Shown piece after piece: positions 50,701 to 58,902 of a stretch of DNA of 64,000 bases. Within the stretch, counting starts at the first letter, position 1, and each line of letters begins with the position of its first letter. The stretch comes from Haemophilus pittmaniae (GTDB lineage: Bacteria > Pseudomonadota > Gammaproteobacteria > Enterobacterales > Pasteurellaceae). The stretch covers positions 1,178,001 through 1,242,000 of the forward strand of contig NZ_LT906463.1 in assembly GCF_900186995.1 (NCBI RefSeq). The letters run 5' to 3'. Under the pieces are notes generated by a model. The model was not told the DNA's origin, did not search any database, and saw nothing but the letters and a program-made list of their open reading frames with translations. Both the position numbers and the translations under genes were made by a program.

Positions 50701-51075
50701 TGGGCGTTAACCAACCCAATTACCCGCGTGGTAATTTCCGTTGGGGTAGCCTATGGCACAGATTTGAATTTGGTGAAAAAATTATTATTACAGGCAGCCG
50801 CGGAGCAACCGAATATCCTTAAGGATCCAGAACCCCGTGCTTTGTTTATGGCCTTTGGTGCCAGCACCTTGGATCATGAATTACGTGTGTATATTGCACA
50901 GGTGGCAGAACGAACCAACACCATTGATGCGCTGAATCGTCGGGTGAATGATATTTTGACGGAAAATGGTGTAGATATCGCCTTCAATCAATTGGATATT
51001 TTTATCAAAAATAAAACCACCGGTGAGGAAATTCCTTTTGTTGATGCGACCAAATTAGGGATCATCAAGGAATAA
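47710..51075 (+). CDS. Large mechanosensitive channel of the MscK/MscM type
   Basis: These MscS-family channels release solutes during hypo-osmotic shock. The start at 47710 gives 1121 residues: a signal peptide (about 1-30), a long glutamine-rich periplasmic coiled-coil region (about 30-470), then multiple membrane segments, and the C-terminal MscS pore and beta domains (LSVGLGFGMQEIFANFVSGI with FERPIRVGDTVTI). Length fits MscK (1120) and MscM (1107), which I cannot separate by eye. It overlaps menE by one base and is followed by an IHF-type repeat. Confidence 0.88.
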   Translation: MSLFNSSSKWRSLWAVAGLALCIGLPVNADTAANTLPTEKALKSDLTNAQKLPDGDDKNTLISTIQGSLDLLKQIQTQQKANDDLQNTIAAADAEIQKNNNDAQTFKKQLGTAKSSDYNNVSVDDLQELLEKLTAQQQQTQTDLSTANGLLSSQNSVSERAQTALTENLQRTQNINQALANSSTSSAQKQQYQLELNLIELKNAYNQIMLKNSDLLTVLYQSRYDLLNLKLQLQQQQFSAVQEQINQRNLAQSKDQVQQVQQQQQGASTTSDYVQQELDRNAQLSQLLLQQTEKTNSLSQDELRMSNVLDNLKQTQHTIDEQISALQGTLVLSRIIQQQKQRLPTNLNIQGLSKQIADLRVKIFDITQKRNELYDVDAYINKLQQDEGQTFSNTEKTQLKNLLTERRKISTDVIKSLNNQLNLAINLELTQQQITQISDQLQSKLDQQSFWVKSNNQINLDWFKMLPGALRAQFDGIGKKLGFINDPGDAPYLFGFVFLLAAIGGVIFKFREWIKHRLSLIHGEINTLRGDSQWHTPIALLLTALLSLSGALWFLAFCLPIGFFFFKNPSEFWNWSLQMAVYWWFFSFALAILRPNGIAVRHFGFSQDNADRMRGVTKRIIVLVVMLLNTSIFSNAVDSGITGDVMGEIITIVALLFCIIIVAPRFRKATENLQDSLAQTDGDSIIMRLVRIAILLMPIILIVLVSVGYYYTALILINHIIKTYIAWVVWILIRRTIYRGISVASRRLAYRRLQEKRRQQQASSSNGENGSGEDVVQISEQEEGLAINQVRSQLTSFADLFIWTALLVIFYYVWSDLLTVASYLQGVTLWSQTTTTDAGTVTEIISLFNLLVASVILLITYILVRNLSGILEVLIFSRIKLSQGTPYTIVTLLTYAIVAIGGAWAFATLGMSWSKLQWLFAALSVGLGFGMQEIFANFVSGIILLFERPIRVGDTVTINGSTGTVSKIRIRAITLIDADRKEVIVPNKSFVTGEVTNWALTNPITRVVISVGVAYGTDLNLVKKLLLQAAAEQPNILKDPEPRALFMAFGASTLDHELRVYIAQVAERTNTIDALNRRVNDILTENGVDIAFNQLDIFIKNKTTGEEIPFVDATKLGIIKE

Positions 51076-51080
51076 ATCGA

Positions 51081-51157
51081 TTTTTAAGTCAATTATAATA
51101 AAATCAATGACTTAGGTGTTATTTTTAAGAAAACTTATTTTTTCAAGGGGGCGTTTA
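51081..51157 (-). repeat. Intergenic IHF-type repeat, copy 7 (mechanosensitive channel-aroC gap)
   Basis: Minus-oriented copy, with the core AATCAA-TGAC-TTA at 51102-51114 (perfect IHF match) and the shared GGGGGCGTTTA end at about 51147-51157. It is close to copy 1 in sequence and also sits between two genes on the plus strand. Confidence 0.87.
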
Positions 51158-51191
51158 TAAGCTCCCACACACATAAAAAAGAGAGCATATT

Positions 51192-52265
51192 ATGGCAGGC
51201 AACAGCATCGGACAATTATTTCGGGTGACCACCTTTGGTGAGTCACATGGTATCGCTTTGGGCGCTATTGTGGATGGCGTACCTCCCAACATGGCATTAT
51301 CGGAAGCGGATTTACAACCGGATTTGGATCGCCGTAAACCGGGCAGTTCGCAATTTACGACAGCGCGTCGTGAAGCGGATGAAGTGCAGATTTTATCCGG
51401 TGTGTTTGAAGGAAAAACCACCGGCACGAGCATTGGTTTGTTAATTAAAAATGGCGATCAACGCTCGCAAGACTATGGCGACATCAAGGATCGTTTCCGG
51501 CCGGGACATGCGGATTTTACCTATCAGCAAAAATACGGTATTCGCGATTATCGTGGTGGTGGTCGTTCTTCCGCGCGAGAAACGGCAATGCGGGTTGCGG
51601 CGGGGGCAATTGCCAAAAAATATTTACGCGAGCAATTTGGGATTGAAGTCCGGGGTTTTTTAAGCCAAATCGGTGAGGTGAAAACACCAGTATTAGATTT
51701 GGCGGAGATTGATTGGGGCTTTGTGAATAGCAATCCGTTTTTCTGTCCAGATCAAGCAACCGCAGAAGCCTTTGAAGAACTGATTCGCGATTTGAAAAAG
51801 CAGGGGGATTCGATTGGTGCCAAATTGACCGTTGTAGCAGAACATGTACCGGCGGGACTAGGCGAACCGGTATTTGACCGTTTGGATGCCGATTTAGCCC
51901 ATGCTTTAATGGGCATTAATGCGGTGAAAGGTGTGGAAATCGGAGATGGTTTTGGCGTGGTAGAACAACGTGGTAGCCAACATCGTGATGAATTAACGCC
52001 ACAAGGCTTTTTATCCAATCATGCCGGTGGCATTTTAGGCGGTATCAGTTCCGGTCAACCCATTGTGGCTACTATAGCTTTAAAACCAACTTCCAGCATT
52101 ACTATTCCCGGACGTTCAATTAATTTGGATGGTGAACCGGTGGAGGTCATCACCAAGGGACGTCATGATCCCTGCGTTGGAATCCGCGCAGTACCGATTG
52201 CCGAGGCGATGATGGCAATTGTGTTGTTGGATCATTTATTACGTTTTAAAGCCCAGTGCAAATAG
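51192..52265 (+). CDS. aroC: Chorismate synthase
   Basis: AroC makes chorismate from EPSP using reduced FMN; pheA earlier in the window uses its product. The 357-residue protein has the signature [47 protein letters not shown] and a C-terminal [12 protein letters not shown]. It is followed closely by mepA, a conserved pair in enterics and Pasteurellaceae. Confidence 0.97.
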   Translation: MAGNSIGQLFRVTTFGESHGIALGAIVDGVPPNMALSEADLQPDLDRRKPGSSQFTTARREADEVQILSGVFEGKTTGTSIGLLIKNGDQRSQDYGDIKDRFRPGHADFTYQQKYGIRDYRGGGRSSARETAMRVAAGAIAKKYLREQFGIEVRGFLSQIGEVKTPVLDLAEIDWGFVNSNPFFCPDQATAEAFEELIRDLKKQGDSIGAKLTVVAEHVPAGLGEPVFDRLDADLAHALMGINAVKGVEIGDGFGVVEQRGSQHRDELTPQGFLSNHAGGILGGISSGQPIVATIALKPTSSITIPGRSINLDGEPVEVITKGRHDPCVGIRAVPIAEAMMAIVLLDHLLRFKAQCK

Positions 52266-52273
52266 GACATATG

Positions 52274-53131
52274 ATGAAGTTATTCAGTAAAGGGTTAGGG
52301 CTAATCATTGCTTGTTATGCTGCAGTAAGCTTGGCATCCCCACAGGAATGGCAGGCGATTAAATGGCCGATTCCGGCACAAGATGGCAAGGCACAACCGA
52401 TTGGTAGTTATTCCAATGGTTGTATTATTGGTGCCCAAGCATTGCCTTATAAAGGTGATGGCTATCAAGTCATTCGAATGAATAAAAACCGTTATTACGG
52501 GCATCCGGAGATGATCGCCTATTTACAGCGTCTTGGCGAGCGGGTGAAAGCGGCCGGTTTACCAACCATGTTGGTGGGCGATATTGCTATGCCCGGCGGC
52601 GGACGGTTTTTGACGGGACACGCCAGCCACCAAATGGGGTTAGATGCGGATATTTGGTTGCGTATGGGCACAATGTCCGATAGTGACGCGCTAAACTCTG
52701 ACGGTAAAGGCCTCTTGGTTGTCGATCGGCAGGCCCAGCGGGTGGATGAACAGATTTGGAATAATAATCATGCTAAATTAATTAAATTAGCAGCGGAAGA
52801 TCCCAAAGTGACACGGATTTTTGTTAATCCGGCAATTAAATTAAAACTTTGTCAAACCGCAGGCAATGATCGGAATTGGTTACATAAAATTCGTCCTTGG
52901 TTTGGTCATGACTCGCATTTCCATGTGCGTATAGCCTGTCCGAAGGATGCAACCTATTGTGAAGATCAGGCGCCTGTACCGGCGGGAGATGGTTGTGGTG
53001 ATGAGCTTTATTCTTGGTTTGAGCCGGCCAAACCGAGTAGTGGTAGCAATAAACCGAAAGTAACTCCGCCGGAGCCGTTTTTATGCCAACAGGTTTTAAC
53101 TTCACCAAATCGTGCTGAGTGGTTGGAGTAA
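52274..53131 (+). CDS. mepA: Penicillin-insensitive murein endopeptidase MepA
   Basis: MepA cleaves D-Ala-DAP crosslinks in the periplasm. I choose the ATG at 52274 because AGGA is six bases upstream; the adjacent ATG at 52271 is only three bases from it. The 285-residue product has a signal peptide (about 1-20). The LAS-type zinc ligands lie in TGHASHQMGLDADIW and DSHFHVRIACP. Cysteines in the C-terminal half fit the family's disulfides. Confidence 0.93.
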   Translation: MKLFSKGLGLIIACYAAVSLASPQEWQAIKWPIPAQDGKAQPIGSYSNGCIIGAQALPYKGDGYQVIRMNKNRYYGHPEMIAYLQRLGERVKAAGLPTMLVGDIAMPGGGRFLTGHASHQMGLDADIWLRMGTMSDSDALNSDGKGLLVVDRQAQRVDEQIWNNNHAKLIKLAAEDPKVTRIFVNPAIKLKLCQTAGNDRNWLHKIRPWFGHDSHFHVRIACPKDATYCEDQAPVPAGDGCGDELYSWFEPAKPSSGSNKPKVTPPEPFLCQQVLTSPNRAEWLE

Positions 53132-53134
53132 GGC

Positions 53135-53908
53135 ATGATGATGGAGTTGGGATTTGAGGTCTTTGCCCTGTTATTTATGGCCGCTTTTGTTGCCGCATTT
53201 ATTGATGCGATTGCTGGTGGTGGTGGGTTGATTACTATTCCTGCCTTATTAATGACCGGTATGCCGCCAGCAATGGCATTGGGTACGAACAAACTACAGG
53301 CATTTGGTGGCGTATTATCGGCCAGTGCGTATTTTTTGCGGAAAAAGGCGGTGGATTTAAAGTCCTTTTGGTTTATTTTACTGATGATTTTTATCGGTGG
53401 TCTATTAGGTGCTTTGGTGATTCAGCGTTTGGATCCGGGATTTATAAAGATGCTGTTGCCGTTTTTGATTTTGGCAATCGGCCTTTATTTTTTATTTACC
53501 CCTAAATTGGGCGCAGATGATCGCAAGAATCGTATATCCTATGCCGCCTTTGCCTTAATTTTTGGTATAGGGCTTGGTTTTTATGATGGTTTTTTTGGAC
53601 CTGGGACAGGTTCATTGATGAATTTGGCTTGCGTGCTGTTCTTGGGATTTAACTTGACCAAGTCAACTGCCCATACCAAGGTAATGAATTTATCCTCCAA
53701 CTTTGCTGCATTATTAATGTTTTTGGGCGGAGGGCATATTGTATGGTCTGTCGGTTTGGTGATGATGGCCGGGGCGATGCTCGGTGCCAATTTGGGGGCC
53801 AAAATGGTGATGAGCCGGGGGCGACAACTGATCCGCCCAATGGTCGTAGTGATGTCCTTTATAATGACTCTCAAATTGTGCTATGACCAAGGTTGGTTTA
53901 ATTTTTAA
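53135..53908 (+). CDS. yfcA: TSUP/TauE-SafE family transporter YfcA
   Basis: TSUP proteins export sulfite, sulfonates or related anions; YfcA's substrate is unknown. The 257-residue protein has about eight membrane segments and two family repeats, FIDAIAGGGGLITIPAL and FYDGFFGPGTGSLM, each with GG/PG motifs. E. coli yfcA also lies directly after mepA. It starts 3 bases after the mepA stop and precedes lpxM. Confidence 0.88.
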   Translation: MMMELGFEVFALLFMAAFVAAFIDAIAGGGGLITIPALLMTGMPPAMALGTNKLQAFGGVLSASAYFLRKKAVDLKSFWFILLMIFIGGLLGALVIQRLDPGFIKMLLPFLILAIGLYFLFTPKLGADDRKNRISYAAFALIFGIGLGFYDGFFGPGTGSLMNLACVLFLGFNLTKSTAHTKVMNLSSNFAALLMFLGGGHIVWSVGLVMMAGAMLGANLGAKMVMSRGRQLIRPMVVVMSFIMTLKLCYDQGWFNF

Positions 53909-53919
53909 TTTGATAATGT

Positions 53920-54882
53920 ATGACTGATTCTCAACAACACCTTCGTTTAACTGCCCGAACCGGTTACCAACCCCATTTTACTTGGTCTTATTTATTACCT
54001 AAGTATTGGGGCATTTGGTTGGGTATGTTTTTCCTCTTATTGTTGGCTTTTGTGCCTTTTCGCTTACGCGATAAATTGGCTGCAGCTGTAGGCCGGTTGG
54101 TTGCTAAGCGGGCAGGAAAACCCAAACATCGTGCTATGGTGAATTTACGCCTGTGTTTTCCTGAATGGTCGGAAAGCAAACGTCAACAGGTGATTGAAGA
54201 TATGTTTGTCGTGGTGGCGCAGGTCATGCTTGGAATTGGTGAAATTGCTGTCCGTTCGCAGCGGCATTTACAGCAACGCAGTGAGTTTATTGGGTTGGAA
54301 TATATTCGCCAAGCTAAAGCGGAAGGACATAATATTATTTTAATGGTGCCTCATGGTTGGGCAATTGATGCCTCAGGGATTATTCTGCATACCCAAGGCA
54401 TGCCAATGACATCTATGTATAACCCCCATCGAAACCCTTTAGTGGATTGGCTTTGGACTTTAGCCCGTCAACGCTTCGGCGGACAAATGCATGCACGGCA
54501 GAATGGTATTAAACCGTTTTTAGCGCATATTAAACAGGGACAGCTTGGTTATTATTTACCCGATGAGGATTTTGGTGCGGAGCAAAGTGTCTTCGTAGAT
54601 TTTTTTGCCACCTATAAAGCCACTCTGCCAGGATTAAATAAAATGGCTAAACTGGCTAAAGCGGTGGTTATTCCTATGTTCCCTCGCTATAACGCGTCAC
54701 GCGGCAAATACGAAATGGAAATTCACCCTCCAATGCAGCTGACTGACGATCCACTACAGTCGGCTCGGGCAATGAATGCTGAAATTGAAAGTTTTGTGAC
54801 TCAGGATCCTGCGCAATATGTGTGGATTCTACAATTATTGCGTACCCGTCGGGATGGTAGCGATATTTACAAAATGGATTAA
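53920..54882 (+). CDS. lpxM: Lipid A late acyltransferase LpxM (MsbB)
   Basis: LpxM adds the final secondary acyl chain to Kdo2-lipid A at the inner membrane. The 320-residue protein has one membrane anchor (about 27-47) and the HxxxxD acyltransferase motif in MVPHGWAID, with PLVDWLWTLARQRFGG and YYLPDEDFG. The LpxL paralogue is the alternative; the HGWAID motif and the yfcA context favour LpxM. Confidence 0.92.
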   Translation: MTDSQQHLRLTARTGYQPHFTWSYLLPKYWGIWLGMFFLLLLAFVPFRLRDKLAAAVGRLVAKRAGKPKHRAMVNLRLCFPEWSESKRQQVIEDMFVVVAQVMLGIGEIAVRSQRHLQQRSEFIGLEYIRQAKAEGHNIILMVPHGWAIDASGIILHTQGMPMTSMYNPHRNPLVDWLWTLARQRFGGQMHARQNGIKPFLAHIKQGQLGYYLPDEDFGAEQSVFVDFFATYKATLPGLNKMAKLAKAVVIPMFPRYNASRGKYEMEIHPPMQLTDDPLQSARAMNAEIESFVTQDPAQYVWILQLLRTRRDGSDIYKMD

Positions 54883-54917
54883 GCCGAGGTGTTTGGGGTT
54901 AATAGGATTAGCAAACT

Positions 54918-56744
54918 ATGAAAAATTTAAAGTATTTTGCCCAACGTTATATCGATTGGGTGATTCGTTTGGGGCGGGTTCGCTTTTCCTTGCTGGGAAT
55001 TGTGATCGTGGCTGTGTTGGCTTTATCTGTGCAGATATTATTAAGTTTGGCAATTAGTAATACCGTGCATTGGCAGGATATTTTACGTTCTATTGTTTTT
55101 GGTCTATTTACCGCGCCATTCGTAATTTATTTTTTTACATTGTTGGTCGAACGTTTGGAACGTTCCCGTCAAGCCCTCTCTAATTCCGTAGTTTCTTTAC
55201 GTAAGGAAGTTGCTGATCGTATTTGTGCCGAACAGAAGTTATCGGAAGCGCTAGCCCGCTTGGCAAAAAATAATCGTGATAAGACAACCTTAATGGCAAC
55301 TATTAGCCATGAGCTACGCACCCCCTTAAACGGTATTATTGGCTTGAGCCGTATTTTGTTGGATGAACCCTTGACGCCACAACAACGGGATTATCTGCAA
55401 ACCATCAATGTTAGTGCCTCAAGTCTTGGCTATATTTTTAGCGATATTATCGATTTGGATAAAATTGACAGCAAACGTATTGAATTACATCCACAGCCTA
55501 CAGATTTTCCCGCCTTACTCAATGATGTTTATCATATAGCCCATTTAATGGCCCGCCAGAAAGGCTTGGCATTTCATTTACATTGTCCGGAGAATTTACC
55601 GCAATGGTTGATGCTGGATCGTACGCGGGTATGTCAGGTGTTATGGAATTTAATTAGCAATGCGGTGAAGTTTACCGAGCAGGGGGAAATTATCTTAACC
55701 CTAGAGAAGCAGGGGGAAAATGCTTATGTATTTCAGCTTGCCGATACCGGAAGCGGTATTGCTGATGAAGAATTAAAGAATATTTTCACCATGTATTATC
55801 AATCGCAGGATAGTCAACATAGAGCGGCTGGTAGTGGTATTGGATTAGCTATTTCGAAAAATTTAGCCAAATTGATGCAAGGGGATTTAACGGTGAAAAG
55901 CCACTTAGGCGAAGGCTCCACATTTTCCTTTTCATTTCTTGCAGAATCGACGACCGCACCACAACAAGCAGAAGCTCAAACTATTTCAGGATTACGGGTC
56001 TTGTTGGTTGAGGATGTGGAACTTAATGTGATTGTGGCACAAAAAACTTTAGAAAAATTAGGCCAGCAAGTCGAGATTGCTCGCAATGGGGCGGAAGCTA
56101 TTCGCTTATTTGAGCAAAAGAGTTATGACCTCATCCTATTGGATATTAAATTACCCGATATGTCGGGATTTGAGATTGCACAATATTTGCGTGAGCGTTA
56201 TGAAATGGGCGTTTACGATTATTTACCTCCATTAATTGCGTTTACTGCCAATGTCATGCAAAGCGAGCGGGATTATCAGACTCAGGGGATGGATGCGGTA
56301 TTGCGTAAACCACTTGATGTAGCCGAACTCAAACAATGCTTTAGCCGTTTTTTTGATGATGTTGAATTTTCTTCGGTTGAATCTGATGCAAACGTTGTTA
56401 GCCATGAGCTGAATCGGCAGCTAATTGATTTATTAGGAAAAACGCAAATGGAACAAAATTTGCGTTTATTTCAACAACAAATGCCGCTTTATCTGGAAGA
56501 ATTACAACAAGCGTATCGGGATTATTTACAAACCGGGCATAACGCACAAGAAGTGGCTGATATTGCTCATAAAATCAAAGGTGCTTGTGCATCTATGGGA
56601 TGTTTATTGTTACAGCAAACCGCGCAAAAGTTACAACAAATAGATGAGAGTTGGGCGTTGATGTTGGAAGATCGCATTCACTGGCTGCAAGCTCAATATC
56701 CGTTGCAAATACAACAATTGCAGGATTATTTACGGACAAGCTGA
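54918..56744 (+). CDS. arcB: Anoxic redox sensor kinase ArcB (PAS-less form)
   Basis: ArcB senses quinone redox state and phosphorylates ArcA. The 608-residue hybrid kinase has two membrane segments (about 23-45, 56-77), a linker to about 120, the H box with His131 (ATISHELRTPLNG), the ATPase domain, a receiver with Asp409 (LILLDIKLPDMSG), and an Hpt domain with His551 (IAHKIKGACASMG). Unlike E. coli ArcB (778 residues) it lacks the PAS domain and the redox cysteines; only Cys103 is in the linker, as I recall for H. influenzae. The stop overlaps the tmcA start. Confidence 0.93.
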   Translation: MKNLKYFAQRYIDWVIRLGRVRFSLLGIVIVAVLALSVQILLSLAISNTVHWQDILRSIVFGLFTAPFVIYFFTLLVERLERSRQALSNSVVSLRKEVADRICAEQKLSEALARLAKNNRDKTTLMATISHELRTPLNGIIGLSRILLDEPLTPQQRDYLQTINVSASSLGYIFSDIIDLDKIDSKRIELHPQPTDFPALLNDVYHIAHLMARQKGLAFHLHCPENLPQWLMLDRTRVCQVLWNLISNAVKFTEQGEIILTLEKQGENAYVFQLADTGSGIADEELKNIFTMYYQSQDSQHRAAGSGIGLAISKNLAKLMQGDLTVKSHLGEGSTFSFSFLAESTTAPQQAEAQTISGLRVLLVEDVELNVIVAQKTLEKLGQQVEIARNGAEAIRLFEQKSYDLILLDIKLPDMSGFEIAQYLRERYEMGVYDYLPPLIAFTANVMQSERDYQTQGMDAVLRKPLDVAELKQCFSRFFDDVEFSSVESDANVVSHELNRQLIDLLGKTQMEQNLRLFQQQMPLYLEELQQAYRDYLQTGHNAQEVADIAHKIKGACASMGCLLLQQTAQKLQQIDESWALMLEDRIHWLQAQYPLQIQQLQDYLRTS

Positions 56745-58645
56745 TGCACCCCCGTCAATTACTTATTTTGTTTTCTGATGAACCCCGACCATTCAATGAG
56801 GATGTTTTATTAATCGGGGGAGAGGGAATCGCATTTAATCAGGCTGCCAATTTGTTGGGGCAGGAATTTTCAGCCATTGAATTTGATGCCCGTACGGGTT
56901 TTCATTTGGAAGCCTTAGCGATTGCCGCAGGAACCATTAAGCAAGGGGGAAAATTATATTTACGTTTGCCGTCTTGGCATTCGCTTGAGTCTCGACTAGA
57001 CCAAGACAGTTTACGTTGGGCTGGCGAGTCGACAGCGATAGCCTCGCCCACCTTTGCGCTGTATTTCAAACGCTTGATAGAACGCTTTGGTTTTTATCCA
57101 GTACAGCAAACGACGCCATTACCAGTCCTAAATAGCTTAAATGGGGCAACAGATAATCCTTCAGCGACTACCACAACAGATACACTACAGGCCACCGATG
57201 AGCAACAGGCCTTGCTTGAACAAATTTTACGGCGACAAAAAGAAATTTATTTGCTCACCGCTAAGCGTGGGCGGGGTAAGTCGGCATTATTGGGGTTACT
57301 GGCCAATCAATTACATGAATCTATTTATTTAACCGCTCCTAATAAAAATGCGGTAAACACTCTGCAGCATTTTAGTGAATATCAGGTACCTTTTATTGCC
57401 CCGGATGCATTAGCCGAAAGTCTGCAAAAAACACCGGGATTTGCCGATAATGCGTGGTTATTAGTGGATGAGGCTGCAATGATTCCATTACCTCAATTGG
57501 CCTTATTCAGTCGCTATTTTAAACATATTGTTTTTAGCACCACGATTCATAGTTATGAAGGAACAGGGCGGGGTTTTGCCTTAAAATTTCAACGGATTCT
57601 GCAACAATATGGACGTTCCTTTGTTTCGCTTTCCTTAGATAAACCACTACGTTGGCCGCTTAATGATCCCCTGGAAGCCTTTATTGAGGAATTGTTATTG
57701 TTAAATGCGGAGGATACCTTTCCTCAATGCGCCTTTAATCCACAGGATGTGCTTTCGTTTAAAGAAATGACACAGCAAGAAATTAGCTGCCATCCTGAGG
57801 TATTTTATGGACTATTGACAATTGCTCATTATCGAACTTCTCCTTTAGATTTACGACGTTTATTGGATGGGCGGCGACAACATTTTTTTGTCTTGGAGAA
57901 CCAAATACAAGCTCTTTTAGGCGCGCTTTGGATGCTTGAAGAAGGTGGTTTATGTGATGAGCAATTAATCACAGCAATTGCGCGCGGAGAAAGACGACCA
58001 AAAGGTAATTTAGCCGCACAGGCCTTATGCTTACAGCATCATTTGCCACAGGCATGCGGTTTGCGCTCATTGCGTATTTCACGTATTGCGTTACTGCCGG
58101 ATTGGCAACGCAAGGGATTGGGTTCTAGGCTACTTGATTATGCTAAATCCCAAGCAGAGGTAGATTTTTTATCGGTTGCTTTTTCTTATTCGCCGGAATT
58201 GGCGGCGTTCTGGTGTCATAATGGTTTTACTTTGGTGCATTTAGGCGCACACCGAGAAGCTTCATCCGGTACTTTTAGTGCAATCGCACTACAAGGCATT
58301 ACTCCGGCAGGTAAGGCGCTGTGTCAACAAGCTGCAGATTATTTTGTACGGGATATCGCTCTTTCTTTTCATCCTTTACGGGTACAATTCCACTTTCCGG
58401 AGGATTGGCAATTAACGACCATTGACTGGACACATTTGGACACTTTTGCCTTTGCCTATTATCCCTTGGAATCTGTTGTACCGGCTTTACGTCGTTTAGT
58501 GGCAAAAGCTGGAGAGACGGCTTTACCTAAAATTGCGACATTTTTAGCTATAAAAAAACTACCCTCACCGATGAAAAATCACTTAAAATCACTGCGTTTG
58601 GAAATAGCGCAATATCTGGAGGAGCAGCGTGCAAGAACAAGGTAA
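56744..58645 (+). CDS. tmcA: tRNA(Met) cytidine acetyltransferase TmcA
   Basis: TmcA acetylates C34 of elongator tRNA-Met, using acetyl-CoA and ATP/GTP hydrolysis, to keep Met/Ile decoding accurate. The start at 56744 (MHPRQLLILFSDEPR) overlaps the arcB TGA in ATGA. The 633-residue protein has a helicase-like ATPase (Walker A in LTAKRGRGKSALLG; LLVDEAAMIPLPQL) and a GNAT domain with RISRIALLPDWQRKGLGSRLL. Its end overlaps a small GTG-start ORF by 17 bases. Confidence 0.93.
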   Translation: MHPRQLLILFSDEPRPFNEDVLLIGGEGIAFNQAANLLGQEFSAIEFDARTGFHLEALAIAAGTIKQGGKLYLRLPSWHSLESRLDQDSLRWAGESTAIASPTFALYFKRLIERFGFYPVQQTTPLPVLNSLNGATDNPSATTTTDTLQATDEQQALLEQILRRQKEIYLLTAKRGRGKSALLGLLANQLHESIYLTAPNKNAVNTLQHFSEYQVPFIAPDALAESLQKTPGFADNAWLLVDEAAMIPLPQLALFSRYFKHIVFSTTIHSYEGTGRGFALKFQRILQQYGRSFVSLSLDKPLRWPLNDPLEAFIEELLLLNAEDTFPQCAFNPQDVLSFKEMTQQEISCHPEVFYGLLTIAHYRTSPLDLRRLLDGRRQHFFVLENQIQALLGALWMLEEGGLCDEQLITAIARGERRPKGNLAAQALCLQHHLPQACGLRSLRISRIALLPDWQRKGLGSRLLDYAKSQAEVDFLSVAFSYSPELAAFWCHNGFTLVHLGAHREASSGTFSAIALQGITPAGKALCQQAADYFVRDIALSFHPLRVQFHFPEDWQLTTIDWTHLDTFAFAYYPLESVVPALRRLVAKAGETALPKIATFLAIKKLPSPMKNHLKSLRLEIAQYLEEQRARTR

Positions 58646-58814
58646 ACCGGGGTTATTAAAACGAGCTTGGCTGGCGTACGACCAATTTTGTAAGGAATTG
58701 GGCTTGGATAAGGGCGGTTGTCGTAGTTGTATGCCGAAGGTGGAATTTGATGAAGATGGTAATTTAAAAAAAGATCCACCGTTAGAGGATTTAGATAATA
58801 AAAAAGCAGGCTGA
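58629..58814 (+). CDS. Small 61-residue protein of unknown function
   Basis: The ORF starts with GTG at 58629, which has an excellent GGAGGAG site six bases upstream, and overlaps the end of tmcA. It reads a basic N-terminus (PGLLKRAWLAYDQFCKELGL), a CRSC pair, and an acidic Lys/Asp tail. The stop lies inside the loop of the terminator hairpin. It may belong to a DUF5363-type family, but I am not sure of this. Co-transcription with tmcA suggests a tRNA or translation link, which is inference. Confidence 0.7.
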   Translation: MQEQGKPGLLKRAWLAYDQFCKELGLDKGGCRSCMPKVEFDEDGNLKKDPPLEDLDNKKAG

Positions 58815-58828
58815 AGGCCTGTTTTTTT
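58803..58828 (+). terminator. Terminator of the arcB-tmcA operon
   Basis: CAGGC (58807-58811) pairs with GCCTG (58817-58821) around TGAAG, followed by a seven-T run. The small ORF's TGA stop is in the loop. Confidence 0.8.
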
Positions 58829-58902
58829 ATACAGATTCTAACTTTCAAAAAATGGGGGATTAAGCTAAACTAAACACAACTTTTTCATTTTTTGAATGTG
58901 GT

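Noticed and set aside
56651..56743. tmcA start inside arcB
   Set aside because: The frame is only the shadow of arcB; ATGA coupling at 56744 and the MHPRQLLILFSDE start are typical.
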